In this document: positions 53,311 to 64,000 of the stretch, piece after piece
Layout of the letters: every line of letters begins with the position of its first letter
Numbering within the stretch: position 1 is the stretch's first letter
From: Trichaptum fuscoviolaceum
Taxonomy: Eukaryota; Basidiomycota; Agaricomycetes; Hymenochaetales; Trichaptaceae
Direction of reading: 5' to 3'
Length of the DNA stretch: 64,000 bases
Assembly: GCA_910574455.1 (NCBI GenBank)
Contig: CAJSYZ010000002.1
Coordinates: 3,931,671-3,995,670, forward strand
Notes under the pieces: generated by a model
What the model was told of the DNA's origin: nothing
Databases searched by the model: none
The model's input: the letters and a program-made list of their open reading frames with translations, nothing else
Program-made: the position numbers and the translations under genes

Positions 53311-54483
53311 ATGTCCACAACACAGAAGCTCACCAAGAAGCAGAGAAAAAGCCTAACTTTCCGCCAAAAGAAGGGCAAGGGCAAAGCTGCAGCTGTGGAC
53401 GACGAGGAACGCGATGTGCCTGTCGTCGAAAATTTAGACCTTGACTCGGAGCAAATCCCCACTCCAAAAGACGAAGAAGCATTGCTAGTCGATAGACCCA
53501 AACCACCCTCGGCAGTGAAAAAGGGCAAAGAGAGGGACGTTAGAACGAATGTGGAGCAGAACACCGAAACGATTCGGACGCAGTCGAAAAAACGAAAGCG
53601 ATTGGAGAAGGATGATGCGGCTGCAGGAGATGACGATACTGGAAGAAGCCCTCCGAAACCCAAGAAATCAAGGAGTGCTCCGGAGAGTAAGGACGCGGAC
53701 ATAGATTCGAAGGAAGTGAAGGAAGTAGCGAAGGGAAAGAAGCCCCGATACATCCTTTTCGTAGGTGAGTGCTCTACAAACCAAACGCCATCATATCTTC
53801 CAGTATGTTTGTTGAAGAACCCTTCTTCAGGCAACCTCAAGTATACCACTTCAAAAGATTTAATCGAGAAACATTTTTCTGCCTGCGGTATGCATCTCCT
53901 ATCTTCTGAAACACACATCTATTAATTAACTGCAAACCCTGTAGATCCCCCTCCTCAAGTCCGGCTCCTAACACCCAAATCTACGACCAAAATTACCACT
54001 AAATCAAAGGGTTGCGCCTTCCTCGAATTCAGTCACAAGAATGCGCTGCAGCAAGCGCTAAAACTGCACCAATCCGAGCTTGACGGACGGAAGATAAATG
54101 TGGAACTTACGGCTGGCGGAGGAGGCAAAAGTGAGGCACGGTTGGAGAAGGTGAAGCAACGAAATAAAGGGCTTGCGGGTCAAAGGGTACGTCGTCTTTT
54201 CCCGTTTCGCGTACTTTCCATTCAATTATTTAACTTGTCAATCTAGATCAAGCGAACACAAAAAGGAGATGGGAAAGATCAGGAGCCTGACATTGAGCGA
54301 CCTCAGCGGCATTCAACCACGTCAGGGATTGATGAAATACCACTCAAGAAGCGAACTTGGACGATCGATGATGTTGAGGATGGGGTAGTTCACAGAGGAG
54401 GGAAGAAGCACAGCAAAACGCGGGGTCCGAAACGGAAAGCCAAAGACTGGGGAACGGGTGTCAACTCGATACCAGTCGGTTGA
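53311..54483 (+). CDS. Nop6-like nucleolar RRM protein
   Basis: Exons 53311-53764, 53831-53887, 53945-54186, 54247-54483; about 330 residues. Basic, acidic and Lys-rich N-terminus with nuclear-localisation-type clusters (KKRKRLEK), followed by one RRM: RYILFVGNLKY (RNP2), DLIEKHFSACDPPPQVRLLT, KSKGCAFLEFSHKNA (RNP1), LDGRKINVELTAGGGGKSEARLEKVK. The C-terminus is Lys/Arg-rich (GGKKHSKTRGPKRKAKDWG). This arrangement matches yeast Nop6, a small-subunit (40S) ribosome assembly factor that binds pre-rRNA in the nucleolus. Stop TGA at 54481. Confidence 0.85.
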
Positions 54484-54688
54484 TTGTGGCTTTAGACATG
54501 TCTGTTTCATCTTTCACCTTCCTTGATGCATTCACTCTTTCGTTCCTTTTGTTAAAAATCCTCGATTACCCGAGAGGAATGGCGAAACAGGAGAAGATGA
54601 ACCGGCATCATGAAGACGAAATAGTAAGTGATCGTAACATGAAAGTAGTCCATATGTGAAGGATGCCGTACAGGAAACACTGCATAAC

Positions 54689-56050
54689 CTATGACACGAG
54701 AATGAAGACAAGGAACTGCCGAACAAAGAATAAAGGTTAGCGAAATGACTAACAAGGATAAAAGGACTTACAAAAACAATAAGAACACCAAACACCTTCA
54801 ACATCAACCATCTGTTACTCGATATACTCGCATAATACTTCAGAAGTTCACGCTGAGCCCCGGAAACGTTTGAGGCGATGTCGATTGTATCCGCATCGAT
54901 ACGCTGCACAGTTTCTCTCTGCTCTGCCACCATGTGTGCAAGCTGCTGGAATATTTGACCGAGCTCCGCGATTGTTGACTCGATGGACTCGATGGCTGTG
55001 GAGCGCTGTTGAATGTAGTCATCCTAGATAACACGATGCAATTGCGAGTCAGAAGTCAAGAAGACTGCTATGGTTGCCCAAGAGACACGTACCTGCTGTT
55101 CTACAAGTTGCATTTGGGCGAAGGGCCCGTTCTGAATACCATAGCCTTCCTCTGCAGCGTTAAGGTCTAGCGCGAGAACATCGCCATTTGGCCGTGCTCG
55201 CCCTTTGCCCTTCGCATCCGCTCTCATTGAACTTCCATCACCCATTGGATCCGCGTTTCTCTGCCCACCGAACAGTAAAGAATCTGGAAATTACTCGTAA
55301 GAACCGAGACGACCCCTTTTGTTCATCCCACTTACTTGCAGGTGTTTGAGACGCAGCAGCCGCAGTAGAATACATGAACTGGTCCGTCCTATCTTTTGAC
55401 TCCTTCATGTTCTATTCGGATTGCTGCCTGAGCTGACTTCCAATCATCGTGGAGCAAAGATAATTACCTGAGTCCGTACTTCCAACACATCTTTGAAGCT
55501 CATGCTCGTACTCGCGAGCTTACTTTGAAGCATCATTACGACATTCGAGTTATGTTCCTCAACCTGTTTGCTCGACGGATTCTTCGAATTTGTGCCTTGC
55601 CGTTGCTTGAGGTAGGCTTGCAAAGACGCTATTTGCTTGTTGATGTTCGCAATGTCTTGCTTGATGATGAAGGTGAGCTCCTGAATGAAATTACCACATA
55701 TGTGAGAAGGCGTATGGTATAGCTAATATTTGGAACTTACGCTAATCTCAACCGGTCTATCGTCAAACAGTGTTTTGCGCTTTGCCACTAAACAATAAGA
55801 CTGATTCGTATGAAAGAAAGAGAGTCAGGTTTTACTCACATTGTGCCAGTTTTCCCAACTTGATTGTTGTTGCACTAATCTCTTTACCAATTGCACTAGC
55901 CATCCGGGAGAAGTCGCTTTTAGTTGCCTCCCGTCCCTGGTGCAGTAGCCGCTGCCTCTGCTCTGTATATTTCGACGTCGTCGACGAGCGACTCCGTATT
56001 GACTCCACACATGCCCTGAACTCGTTCGTACGGTCTTGGATCGCCGGCAT
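54689..56050 (-). CDS. SED5: syntaxin 5 / Sed5, Golgi t-SNARE
   Basis: Qa-SNARE for ER-Golgi and intra-Golgi membrane fusion. Starts MPAIQDRTNEFRACVESIRSR, the conserved Sed5 N-terminus, then SRMASAIGKEISATTIKLGKLAQLAKRKTLFDDRPVEIS, the Habc region, MSFKDVLEVRTQ, the SNARE helix (DDYIQQRSTAIESIESTIAEL ... HMVAEQRETVQRIDADTI, which includes the central glutamine layer) and a C-terminal membrane anchor WLMLKVFGVLIVF joined across an intron to FLVFILVS and stop (54691-54689). Several introns of about 50-70 bp. A longer read-through into the last intron is rejected because the spliced form gives the normal tail anchor. Confidence 0.9.
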
Positions 56051-56384
56051 TGTTCTCTTGTTCGAAGGTTATCGGTGTCCGCTGGAATTAGTTATCAATT
56101 ATTTTAAGGCAAGAATCGCTTGACGCGTAGGGTATCGTTCTTTGGGAGAAAAGCGTCTAGTGGTCGAACAATAGTTTAGAAGATAAATGAGACAAGGGTT
56201 GCCAGAAGATGGAGGGACTGTGCAGAGATAGATCCTGAAGCTCTGAAGCAACAGACGTGGCGCGTTTCCCACGATTACTACTGATTTCAGTTCTGAGTCT
56301 ACTGGCTCTCAGCTCTGGCAGGCAGTATATAGAATCAGCCCTGACACCAGCCAGCATTTCGAGTCGGACTCCAGATTGTCACGA
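56051..56384. promoter_or_regulatory. divergent promoter region SED5 / GPD
   Basis: 334 bp between two start codons on opposite strands. No specific elements assigned. Confidence 0.45.
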
Positions 56385-58088
56385 ATGCAGCGTGGTCTGC
56401 GCAGGGTTTACTCGTTTACATCGTCTTTGAGGTCTAATACTCGCGTTCAACTTCCCCAACAACCAGCTTCGTTTCCTGCGATATTTTTGGGTCTTCGTTC
56501 GAAGCATCGAAACTCGATGTCAAGTGACAGTTCGTCTCAGTTCAGGATGCAGTCCCGCTCCCCTTCTCCCCCTAAGTCTCGAGTCTGTGTCCTTGGTGCA
56601 GGCAACTTCGGTAGCTGTCTCGCAGACCATCTCGCCGACTCTGAGCACGACGTACTGCTATGGTCGCGTGAAGAAGACCTCGTAAAACACTTCAACGAAC
56701 ACCATAAGAATCCAACGTACTTGACGGACCACGAGTTTCCTAGCAACATAACTGCGATCGGCCCCGAGCTCCCCTCAGCTGAGATTATTAAACGTGTGGA
56801 TGTGCTGTTGTTCGCGATTCCAACGGAAGGTTTAAGGTATTTGTGAACATTGTCTCTACCCTTATCGCGCTAATTGCGGTTGGGAACATTGCAAAGGGAG
56901 AATCTTGCTGCGTTAAGACCTAGCCTCGAAGAGACTGGAGATAAATTGCCGTTGCTCATCTTTGTGAATAAGGGCATAGAAATCTCTACGCGAGCGCTGA
57001 CACTGGAAATCATTGCTGATACTTGCGGGTCGGACATAGCAAAGGTTGCAACATTTATTGTGAGCTTGACTGTTTTAGTTGGGAGAAATCCACCCTTATC
57101 TGATTATACCAACCAGTCTGGGCCTTCGTTCGCAAATGAGAGTAAGGAAGGCGCATATAGCTATGATTCATCAATCTTAAGCTGACTTTCGTCCACAGTC
57201 GTCCGGCGGCAACCGACCTCGGTGTCAGTTGCATCACTCTCCGAATCACATGCTGAGCGGGCTTCCAGAGTCTTTCATCAGCCTTGGTTCCGATGGTACG
57301 CTAGATTGTTTTGGGGGGATTTTTACTGCGCAAGCATCGCTGACTTGGTCCGACATCTTATAGTTACACGGGAAACGATCCGATTGGGATTGAACTAGCC
57401 GGGGCCTTGAAGAACGTTTATGCAATAGCGGCAGGTATTGCGGACGGACTCGGGTTCGAGAACAACACTAGAGCGAGTAAGCGGTATTATTTGAGCGTTG
57501 TGCCAGACGGAATCTCATGACTACCGGAAATTTATAGTGCTTATTACTCGCGGTCTGGCGGAGATGACCCGTATAGGCGCTGCATACGGGGCATCACCTT
57601 TGACTTTCTTGTCTTTAGCCGGGGTTGGTGATTTGTTTCTTACTTGCAGCTCACCGAAGAGTCGAAATTATACTGTGGGATTCAGACTGGGGAAGGGAGA
57701 GAAGCTGGACGACATTGTTCGCACGCTTGGCAGCGTGGCCGAAGGGGTGACAACGGCAAAGGGCGTGAAAAAGATTATCGATGATCTGGATGTCAGCGCG
57801 CCGATCGCAAAAGGGGTGAGTTCATGGTTTATTGGTCACATTACGAAGCGCTGATTGGACGTACCGTACTTTATCGGAAGCAGATCTACGAAGTATTATA
57901 TGAGGGTGAATTCCACGTCTAAATACTTGCATTGATAGGTGTGCTAACGGATCGCGCATGTAGGGAAGGACGTGAAGGAGGAAGCTGAACGGCTTATGAA
58001 CTTCCCAGTGATGTTGGAGTTAGATCTTCCGCAGAAGAGCGCGGTTGGCCCGGCACGAAAACTCATGAGTAAGCTCGACCTTCATTAG
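56385..58088 (+). CDS. GPD: NAD-dependent glycerol-3-phosphate dehydrogenase
   Basis: Reduces dihydroxyacetone phosphate to glycerol-3-phosphate with NADH; used for glycerol synthesis, lipid precursors and redox balance. Six or more exons: first 56385-56836, second 56897-57059. Motifs: NAD-binding [71 protein letters not shown], then [37 protein letters not shown] with the catalytic lysine, [40 protein letters not shown], and a C-terminal VMLELDLPQ. The first ATG gives an Arg/Ser-rich leader ([14 protein letters not shown]) that could target mitochondria; in-frame ATGs further down (for example MSSDSSSQF and MQSRSPSPP) would give a cytosolic form. Stop TAG at 58086. Confidence 0.92.
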
Positions 58089-58679
58089 ACGTGGAAGACG
58101 GGCCTCGGGGCAAATAGGAAACGGATCGAATTGGGCCACGCATACCGAGACAATCACGAGAGGGAGTTTTCTTGAAACTGCGGGTCGATTGGGAGGCCGA
58201 GATACACGTGTTCGAAGACGTATGGTCGGAAAAGTCATTGGTATATCTCAGACACATTTCAGCACTGTCTTGTGCGCATTTCGCAACGAATTAATTTTGA
58301 TTTGCTACGGACGACTCGGAGGCCAGGCATGTCGAGGATGTGGGGAGAGTGCGGAGAGCGGAACATGGTCAGGCTCGGTTAATGTCGGCCGGTCGCCAGT
58401 GTATAGATGACGGAGGGCACGCGCGTCAGACTCGGTACCTCCGCTTACGTTAGCAGAAGATGCGCCGACGGCTCGGGAGTCGAAAAAGTCAAAGGAGCAA
58501 GGGTGATCGTGGTAAAGTAAAATTAAATTTCTTTTCTCTTCTACGCGGTCTGAACGGCTTTCCTCTTCCCTTTTTACTTTCTCTCTTCGACGTCTACCTC
58601 TTCCCCATCTCATAGCCGACGTCGGGCCCTGCTCCTCGACTTCAGTGCTTCCAAGCCAGTCCTTGTCTCGCAAAAAGTC
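58089..58679. promoter_or_regulatory. spacer and upstream region of the CCCH gene
   Basis: No conserved frame. A pyrimidine-rich stretch (about 58520-58620) before the ATG at 58680 is typical of fungal core promoters. Confidence 0.4.
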
Positions 58680-61012
58680 ATGGTATCTCCTCTGTGGAAC
58701 GCCAGTTCGGAAGGTGACGCTGACCAGGTCCAGCTCCTGCTCTCAGAAGCCTCCCCCGTCGACATCGAGATCAAGGGTATGTTACACGAACTCTTCATGA
58801 ATGACAGTCATCTCATAATTTTCTGTGTATGTTTCTCGACTTCGCTCTCAACTCTGTTCGTAACAGACGGCAGTGGTGCCACACCCCTTGTGCAAGCTGT
58901 GAAGAATGGCCACGCTGAAGTCGTGAGAGCCCTCTTAGATGCAGGTACGATCGCATAGCCCCAATGTTAATTATGACGATGCAATAAATGTTAAATTTGT
59001 TACAGGTGCTGATCTTTCCAATCCTTCGAGCGAGGAAGGTTTGGAACAGCTAACGACGGACGCCACCATACTCGAGCTTCTGAACTTGGCGAAAGAGAAA
59101 AGGGCCCAGTCCGAGCAAAACACCGCCATTCCTTACCATCCTGAAAACTATCAACAGGAATACACTAACGACCCGTCCAAATCTTACTACGCTCAACCTC
59201 AAGGTTCTTACATGTATTACCCTTCAATCCACCCTGGTGCTGCCATGCTGCCCGATGGATCACCAGCACCCTATTATGCACCTCCTCCATTTCCGCCATC
59301 CGGACAACCCCCTTCAGATGGTAATGGCGGTTCCAACTTACCTCCTCCCGAGATCGCTAGACTAATTCCATGCAGGTAAGATTTATTCGACATTTATATT
59401 GCTGATTTGCCTCTGAGTGTGACTTGCTAGATTTTATCCTGCTTGTCGGTATGGTCCCTCTTGCATCTTTGCTCATCCACAAGGTCCATATTTCCAGGGA
59501 CCTCTGCCCCCTCCGGCTCAATATCCCTCCCCTTATGATCCTATGGGTCCTTCACCTTATGCAAACGGTTACTATGCAGTTCCTCCTCAGGGTTATGTTC
59601 CAAATGGTATGCCCCCCGCCTCTGTCAACCCTATGTCGCCCCCACAGGTTCCTGCCCAGCCTCCTACGCCACAACAAAACCATGTGCGAAATGTCTCCGA
59701 AGTGGTTTCGCCTTTGCAAGTGCCGTTTGCACCTCCGCCTGTTCCCCAGCCTGTGCCTTATGGAATACCCATGTCGAATGGATATCCCTCGCATGGCCCT
59801 CTTCCTCCGATTCCAGTTGGAATGCCTCCCCTGCCCCCTCCTCAACAACCAATGGCTTCCGTGCCTCATACGAACGGTGTGATGTATCATCCAACTTCGC
59901 CTGTCATTCAGACACAGGCACATCATCGTAATTCATCTGTTGCTCATCCTCAAAATGGTGTGCTCCCCGCTGGTGTTTCTTCGGAAGCCTCAATGAACCC
60001 CACTCAGCCAATGACGCCACATCAAGATGGTTTTATACATGGGCCGCGTCCTCAAGTTCGTGATAATGCTATGCACGCTAGACGGGGAAGTGTACGTCGC
60101 CTATCGACCATGGGTCCTAGTCGTAAACCACCTTGCTTATTCTTCCCCTCTGGGAGGTGTCGCAATGGGTGAGCCGATCACTACGAAAAGCATGCAATGA
60201 ACTGCTCTGACTATCTCAATCCAGAGACTCCTGTCGTTTCCCTCACGTACTACCTGAGAATTCTGATCAATCTTCTGCGGTACATTATCCGCTGAAGCCT
60301 GGACCGCGCCCACGGCCAAGCCCTTTGGTTACCGACACCTTGGAGGAGAAAATGAATGGGTTGAGTTTGCGTTCAGTAAGTCAAGCACCACTCTAGCGCC
60401 GATATTTCTAGAAGTTAACATTCAAGAACTAGGAAGCCCACAACGATGCGTCCCAGCCGAATGGACATCCGGTCCCTCTTCTTCAACCGAACGGAAACCG
60501 GTCAGTAGCGCAATACAAGGCGAACCATGTGAATGGGGTTCGAAGTGATAAGCGCAATAGTGTTGCTCGTCAAACACATCCCCAACAGCGCATTCCAAGC
60601 GCCGATGATTTCCCAGTCCTGGCTGGTTCCACGACACCTCCTGCCCGTAGCCCTGGTATCTCTCCACTCAATGGACCCACTGCTGCTCAAGTTCTGCAAG
60701 CTCCTCCGCCTGTTAGGAGAGACTCAGCCAGAAGCAGCACACATTCTCAGGGGACGAAGGGCGCGGAATCTCCTTCGCAGCGAGTAGCTTCTCCTCAATC
60801 ATCACCAGTGAGTTCTTTCTTTTATGCGTGTCTGAGTATCAACTAATGTCTTATAGGAACAAAAGGCTACAGAAGAGATGAATGGCAGTGCTAATCATGT
60901 TAATGGCATTAATGGTTCATCCTTCAACTTGAACACCAAACCACCGACTTTCGCTTCCATTGCCAGTCCCTCAGGCCCAGAAGTTTCCAACGCAGTTTCT
61001 GTTTCGGCCTGA
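58680..61012 (+). CDS. ankyrin-repeat protein with two CCCH zinc fingers
   Basis: Seven exons (58680-58776, 58867-58944, 59006-59375, 59431-60178, 60225-60375, 60433-60807, 60857-61012), about 650 residues. The N-terminus has an ankyrin unit (DGSGATPLVQAVKNGHAEVVRALLDAGADLS); the middle holds two CCCH fingers, C-X5-C-X5-C-X3-H (CRFYPACRYGPSCIFAH) and C-X7-C-X5-C-X3-H (CLFFPSGRCRNGDSCRFPH), separated by about 240 Pro/Gln-rich residues. The C-terminal part is Ser/Pro-rich with SADDFPVLAG and a final FASIASP block. The combination resembles ankyrin-CCCH RNA-binding regulators; RNA binding and post-transcriptional control are inferred. Each finger is split by an intron with in-frame joins. Confidence 0.85.
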
Positions 61013-61594
61013 AAACATACCGCTGGCACTTAGCAACTCTGCATTCCTATTGACCTTACTCCGTTATCCAACTACTCGGAGATCTGTGTGTCATTTGTCT
61101 TTGCATACGCTCACCTCGTCTTCCCTCACTCTCGGACTTGATTGTTTACTCTTTGGCTAATACTAGCCTGCTCTCGTACTTGCTTCTTGTCCTCTTATTC
61201 TCCTATATATTCCCGTGCTTCCCTCCGATCCGGGTCCTGTGTATAGATCATCTATTTTTTCTTGCGTTTCTTTAGTTACTTGCCTTGTTGCATTTTTATC
61301 AGCTTCTTCTGGGTTTCTTTCTGCATAATGCTCATTCAATCTCGCATATTCGAAGGTTAATCTAATCTTCGCGGATCATACACTGCATTATTTCTCGACC
61401 CGTTTAATGTTCATTTCTTTTTACATTCAGCATTGACTGTCTGCTGCTTTCTCGCTATCTCGTCCCATTTCCTATTATTAGCCCTCTATCATGCAAAATA
61501 AGTACATTTTCCATATCATCTTCATTCGCCCATATGATTCATGTATCATCTCCATAAAACTTCCGATGATGCCTATGTGCTGTTGTTCTACATA
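61013..61594. other. convergent 3' spacer
   Basis: T- and C-rich sequence between two convergent stop codons, presumably two 3' UTRs. No gene seen. Confidence 0.5.
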
Positions 61595-64000
61595 TTATGA
61601 TAGCCATTTGTCTAATCCACGGAGTTCAACGCCTTCACCGGATACTACCTCTCCCATTTCATAAACGACTGACTCTCCGCTCTGTTCCAAGACTTTTTTG
61701 ACTTCTCCAACGTTATCTTTCCCTACGATGATTACCATACCGACTCCATTATTGAAGGTTCGGCACATTTCACGAGGCTGGACATTTCCTTCCTTCATAA
61801 GGAAGTGGAAGACAGGGGGAAGCTGCCAGCGGGAGACGTCGACGAAGCATCCGAGTCCAGGGGGAAATACACGTGGGATGTTATCGACGAAGCCGCCGCC
61901 AGTGATGTGAGAGAGGCCTTTTACAAGCCCAGAGCGAATGGCCGGGAGAAGGGTCTTCACGTAAATGCGAGTTGGTCTGAGCAGCTCTTCTGCCAGCGTG
62001 GAACCTTCGCGCCAAGGACATTGATCGGTGTACGATATCCCTGATAATTGTATGATCTTGCGAACGAGAGAAAATCCATTGGAGTGTAGTCCATTGGAAG
62101 GAATCCCAAGCAATACATCGCCTGGCTTAATATTTGACTGAGGTAAAAGAGCATCGCGCTCAACGGCACCTACAGCGAAGCCAGCGAGGTCATAATCATC
62201 TATGTTTTTGTGTCAGGAACATGTACTTTTTTCGACTGCGAGCTGATTTACCATCATGATACATTCCAGGCATCTCCGCGGTCTCGCCACCAATTAGGGC
62301 ACAGCCAGCTTCGACGCATCCCTCAGCGATGCTTCTCACAACCTCGGCCGCAATTGACAGATCGAGTCGACTGCAAGCGTAATAGTCCAAGAAATACAGT
62401 GGTTCTGCCCCCTGAACAATTAGGTCATTCACGGACATGGCAACTAAATCGATGCCTGCATTGTGTTTTAGCAGCTGTTCGCTGACACTGCAAGATGATT
62501 CAGTTCAGCTCACCAACAAATCGATGGATGCCCGCATCCATTGCAACGCGTAACTTCGTGCCAACTCCGTCGGTACCGCTCACCAAGACAGGATCTTTCA
62601 AATTTAAGGGCTTGAGATCAAATGTTCCCCCGAATCCACCTATCACTGCATCGGCCCCAATACGTTTGGTGGCTCTGACGGCGGGCTTGATAGCCTCGAT
62701 GAAGGCATTGCCGCTGTCAACAGAAACGCCGGCTGAGGCATATGTCAAACTTGGTTTGCTAGGACCAGCCTCAACTGAAAGTGCCCTGGAAATGATGGCT
62801 TTGAAAAAGCTCGGCATTCGATCAAGACAGATTATTCACCTATATGCGATATCCTTTCGATAAATTGCGCCCTCGAAAGAAACACAGCGCACGCCCTCAT
62901 ATGCTTTTACGACGGCTTCCTTCACTGTTTGAGCAACGGAAGAGACAACGAGTACGCGTCCACCAGATGTTAGCACTTTGCCGTCGTTCAAAGTGGTACC
63001 GGCATGAAATATCTCAACATCTATAGAAAGTCAACGAAACTCAAAAAATGGTTGAGTTGTACGAATAAGTAACGCTGACCAGGAGGCGAGTCCGAAATCT
63101 GAATAGCCTTGCCCTTTGCATATGAGCCCGGATAACCTTGAGAAGCAACGACAACAGACACGGCAAATCCTTTTCGAATTTTAACCTCGACAGCGTCCAA
63201 GCGCCGATCAACGCATGCCTACGAATCAATTGTTATATCAATGTAAGTTAAGTTCCAAAATTAACAACCGTAGATAAAATCCCTACGAGAAAAATTTCGG
63301 CCAGGTCTGTTTCCAGCAATAACAATATAGCTTCGGTCTCAGGATCACCGAATCGGACATTGTACTCGAGGACTTTTGGACCGGCTTCAGTGATTATGAA
63401 GCCTGTAAAGAGTAAGCCGACGAAGGGGAAGCCTTCTCGACGCATTCCATCGATGGTAGGTTTAATAGATTCCTGCATGATTCGCTGCATCACTTGAGGA
63501 GTCGCGATTGGGGCTGGGGCGTATGCACCCATGCCACCAGTGTTGGGCCCAGTATTACCTTCGCCGATCCGCTTGTGATCTTGTGCTGCCGGTAGTGGTG
63601 CAACGGTGTAGCCATCCGAAAATGCGAGAATGGATAGTTCTGGGCCGGTCAAGTATTCCTCGATGACCACCTGGCTTCCTAGCATAACAACTGAGCGATT
63701 CTATTTCACTGATTCATTTTGCAAATAACACTGACCAGCGCTGCCAAACGCATTCGCAACCAGAATATCGTGCAAGCCCGCGACAGCTTCATCGATGGAT
63801 TCCGGAATGAGCACGCCCTTTCCTCCTGCCAGACCATCTGCTTTGAGCACAGTTTTGAAACCGCAGGTCTTGACATATTCAACCGCCTCGTTGTATTGTG
63901 ATGCAGTGAAAGTCTTGTATTGGGCAGTCGGGATGTTGTGACGGCTCATGAACTCCTTAGAGAATGATTTCGAGCCTTCCATTCTTGCAGCACGAGCAGA
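61595..64000 (-). CDS. ADE5,7: ADE5,7: GAR synthetase - AIR synthetase (5' end beyond window)
   Basis: Bifunctional purine enzyme. The N-terminal glycinamide ribonucleotide synthetase joins phosphoribosylamine and glycine using ATP; the C-terminal aminoimidazole ribonucleotide synthetase closes the imidazole ring. The visible part begins inside the ATP-grasp domain ([87 protein letters not shown]) and continues with AIRS ([108 protein letters not shown]). Stop at 61595-61597. Roughly the first hundred residues are missing. Introns of about 50-60 bp interrupt it. No damage seen. Confidence 0.93.

Overview
The window is nuclear DNA of a filamentous basidiomycete, most likely Agaricomycotina. 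Genes carry many 50-80 bp GT-AG introns, an intron-bearing tRNA gene is present, and the transposons are chromodomain Ty3/gypsy elements. It splits at about 40 kb: the left part is nested transposons, the right part (40.5-64 kb) is ordinary gene-dense chromosome. Species cannot be read from the sequence.

Names used here: gypsy-A (copies A1 and A2), gypsy-B, gypsy-C, LARD-1, LARD-2, hAT-1 and mar-1. Layout: 1-2878 repeats and a decayed BSD2/NDFIP-like fragment; 2879-9585 gypsy-A1 (+); 9586-11446 and 17989-18224 right part of hAT-1, split by LARD-1 (11447-17988, -); 18225-28724 gag end, pol and 3' LTR of gypsy-B (+), split by LARD-2 (21298-26108) and mar-1 (27021-27638); 28725-30288 gag end and partial pol of gypsy-C (+); 30289-36994 gypsy-A2 (-); 36995-37209 left end of hAT-1; 37210-38491 gag start and 5' LTR of gypsy-B (-); 38492-39947 gag start and 5' LTR of gypsy-C (-).

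The halves of three elements (hAT-1, gypsy-B, gypsy-C) lie on opposite sides of A2 in opposite orientation. Three independent target-site duplications (aatag, aactgcgc, ccatc) match only if 9586-30288 is turned round. This is explained by an inversion of about 21 kb between the inverted copies A1 and A2, or by an assembly flip between them. Re-inverted, the cluster is a clean nest: gypsy-C holds gypsy-B, gypsy-B holds hAT-1, LARD-2 and mar-1, and hAT-1 holds a gypsy-A copy and LARD-1. hAT-1 also carries a decayed ING-family gene fragment.

The gypsy-A, -B, -C and LARD-1 elements share a Tf1-like self-priming signature. Eleven bases just inside the 5' LTR are the exact reverse complement of an 11-mer inside the LTR, and one base pair covaries between families (GGTC/GACC, GGCC/GGCC, GGAC/GTCC). 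gypsy-A, -B and -C also end gag with a -1 frameshift heptamer (GGATTTT, GGGTTTT, GGATTTC) next to the stop. gypsy-A has lost function by different point mutations in each copy; LARD-1 and LARD-2 encode only Gag-like proteins and must use other elements' enzymes.

The right part holds an Arg(CCG) tRNA gene, a 4-coumarate-CoA-ligase-like enzyme, a membrane nitrilase/Lnt-like acyltransferase, a conserved fungal unknown, a large disordered Ser/Arg-rich protein, Nop6-like RRM protein, syntaxin 5 (Sed5), NAD-glycerol-3-phosphate dehydrogenase, an ankyrin + double CCCH protein, and the 3' part of the purine gene ADE5,7 running off the window.
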